Part shown: positions 5,499-5,499 of the stretch, piece after piece
Numbering within the stretch: the first letter of the stretch is position 1
Layout of the letters: each line of letters starts with the position of its first letter
From: Chloroflexota bacterium
Lineage (GTDB): Bacteria > Chloroflexota > Ktedonobacteria > Ktedonobacterales > Ktedonobacteraceae
Reading direction: 5' to 3'
Length of the DNA: 5,499 nt
Assembly: GCA_021828635.1 (NCBI GenBank)
Contig: JAJZEJ010000716.1
Span: 1 to 5,499, forward strand
Notes under the pieces: generated by a model
The model's database searches: none
What the model was told of the DNA's origin: nothing
What the model saw: only the letters and a program-made list of their open reading frames with translations
Program-made: the position numbers and the translations under genes

Positions 5499-5499
5499 T

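Overview
This window reads as a bacterial carbohydrate-use locus. All recognisable genes lie on the minus strand, so transcription runs from high to low coordinates. In that order they are: a short open C-terminal stretch at the right edge (uncertain), a 23-bp-armed inverted repeat, an extended short-chain dehydrogenase resembling uronate dehydrogenase (4543-5283), a LacI-family repressor (3306-4316), a glycoside hydrolase family 35 beta-galactosidase (759-3149, possibly 3191), and the first 227 codons of a sugar ABC transporter substrate-binding lipoprotein (1-681), which runs off the left edge. No rRNA, tRNA, CRISPR array, transposase or phage gene is visible.

The base composition is balanced. 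The binding protein combines a twin-arginine motif with a lipobox, and the GH35 is of the GPFAHGE/NGGLPDWL type. Together with a LacI regulator beside GH35 and a binding protein, and interspersed GGGACC/CGATCAATCG-type palindromes, this suggests a free-living heterotrophic Chloroflexota, perhaps Ktedonobacteria-like. That assignment is inference from general resemblance, not proof.

The genes fit together as follows. The binding protein would capture an oligosaccharide or galactoside outside the membrane and pass it to permeases presumably encoded beyond position 1. The cytoplasmic GH35 would release beta-linked galactose. The LacI protein would sense the sugar. The dehydrogenase could oxidise a sugar acid or related sugar, but its link to the other three rests only on proximity and strand.

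The most informative part is the control DNA. The lacI-type gene has a strong promoter (TTGACA, 17 bp, TATCAT; 4375-4403). A CG-centred near-palindrome fills most of its spacer, and a second element sits at the predicted transcription start. An element matching that second site at 18 of 21 aligned bases lies just upstream of the GH35 gene. These are the best candidates for the repressor's operators and suggest autoregulation plus control of the beta-galactosidase. The other unexplained structure is the perfect 23-bp inverted repeat (5342-5413) with a degraded third copy at 5455-5474. I see no clearly new biological system here; this is a fairly ordinary sugar locus with readable regulation.
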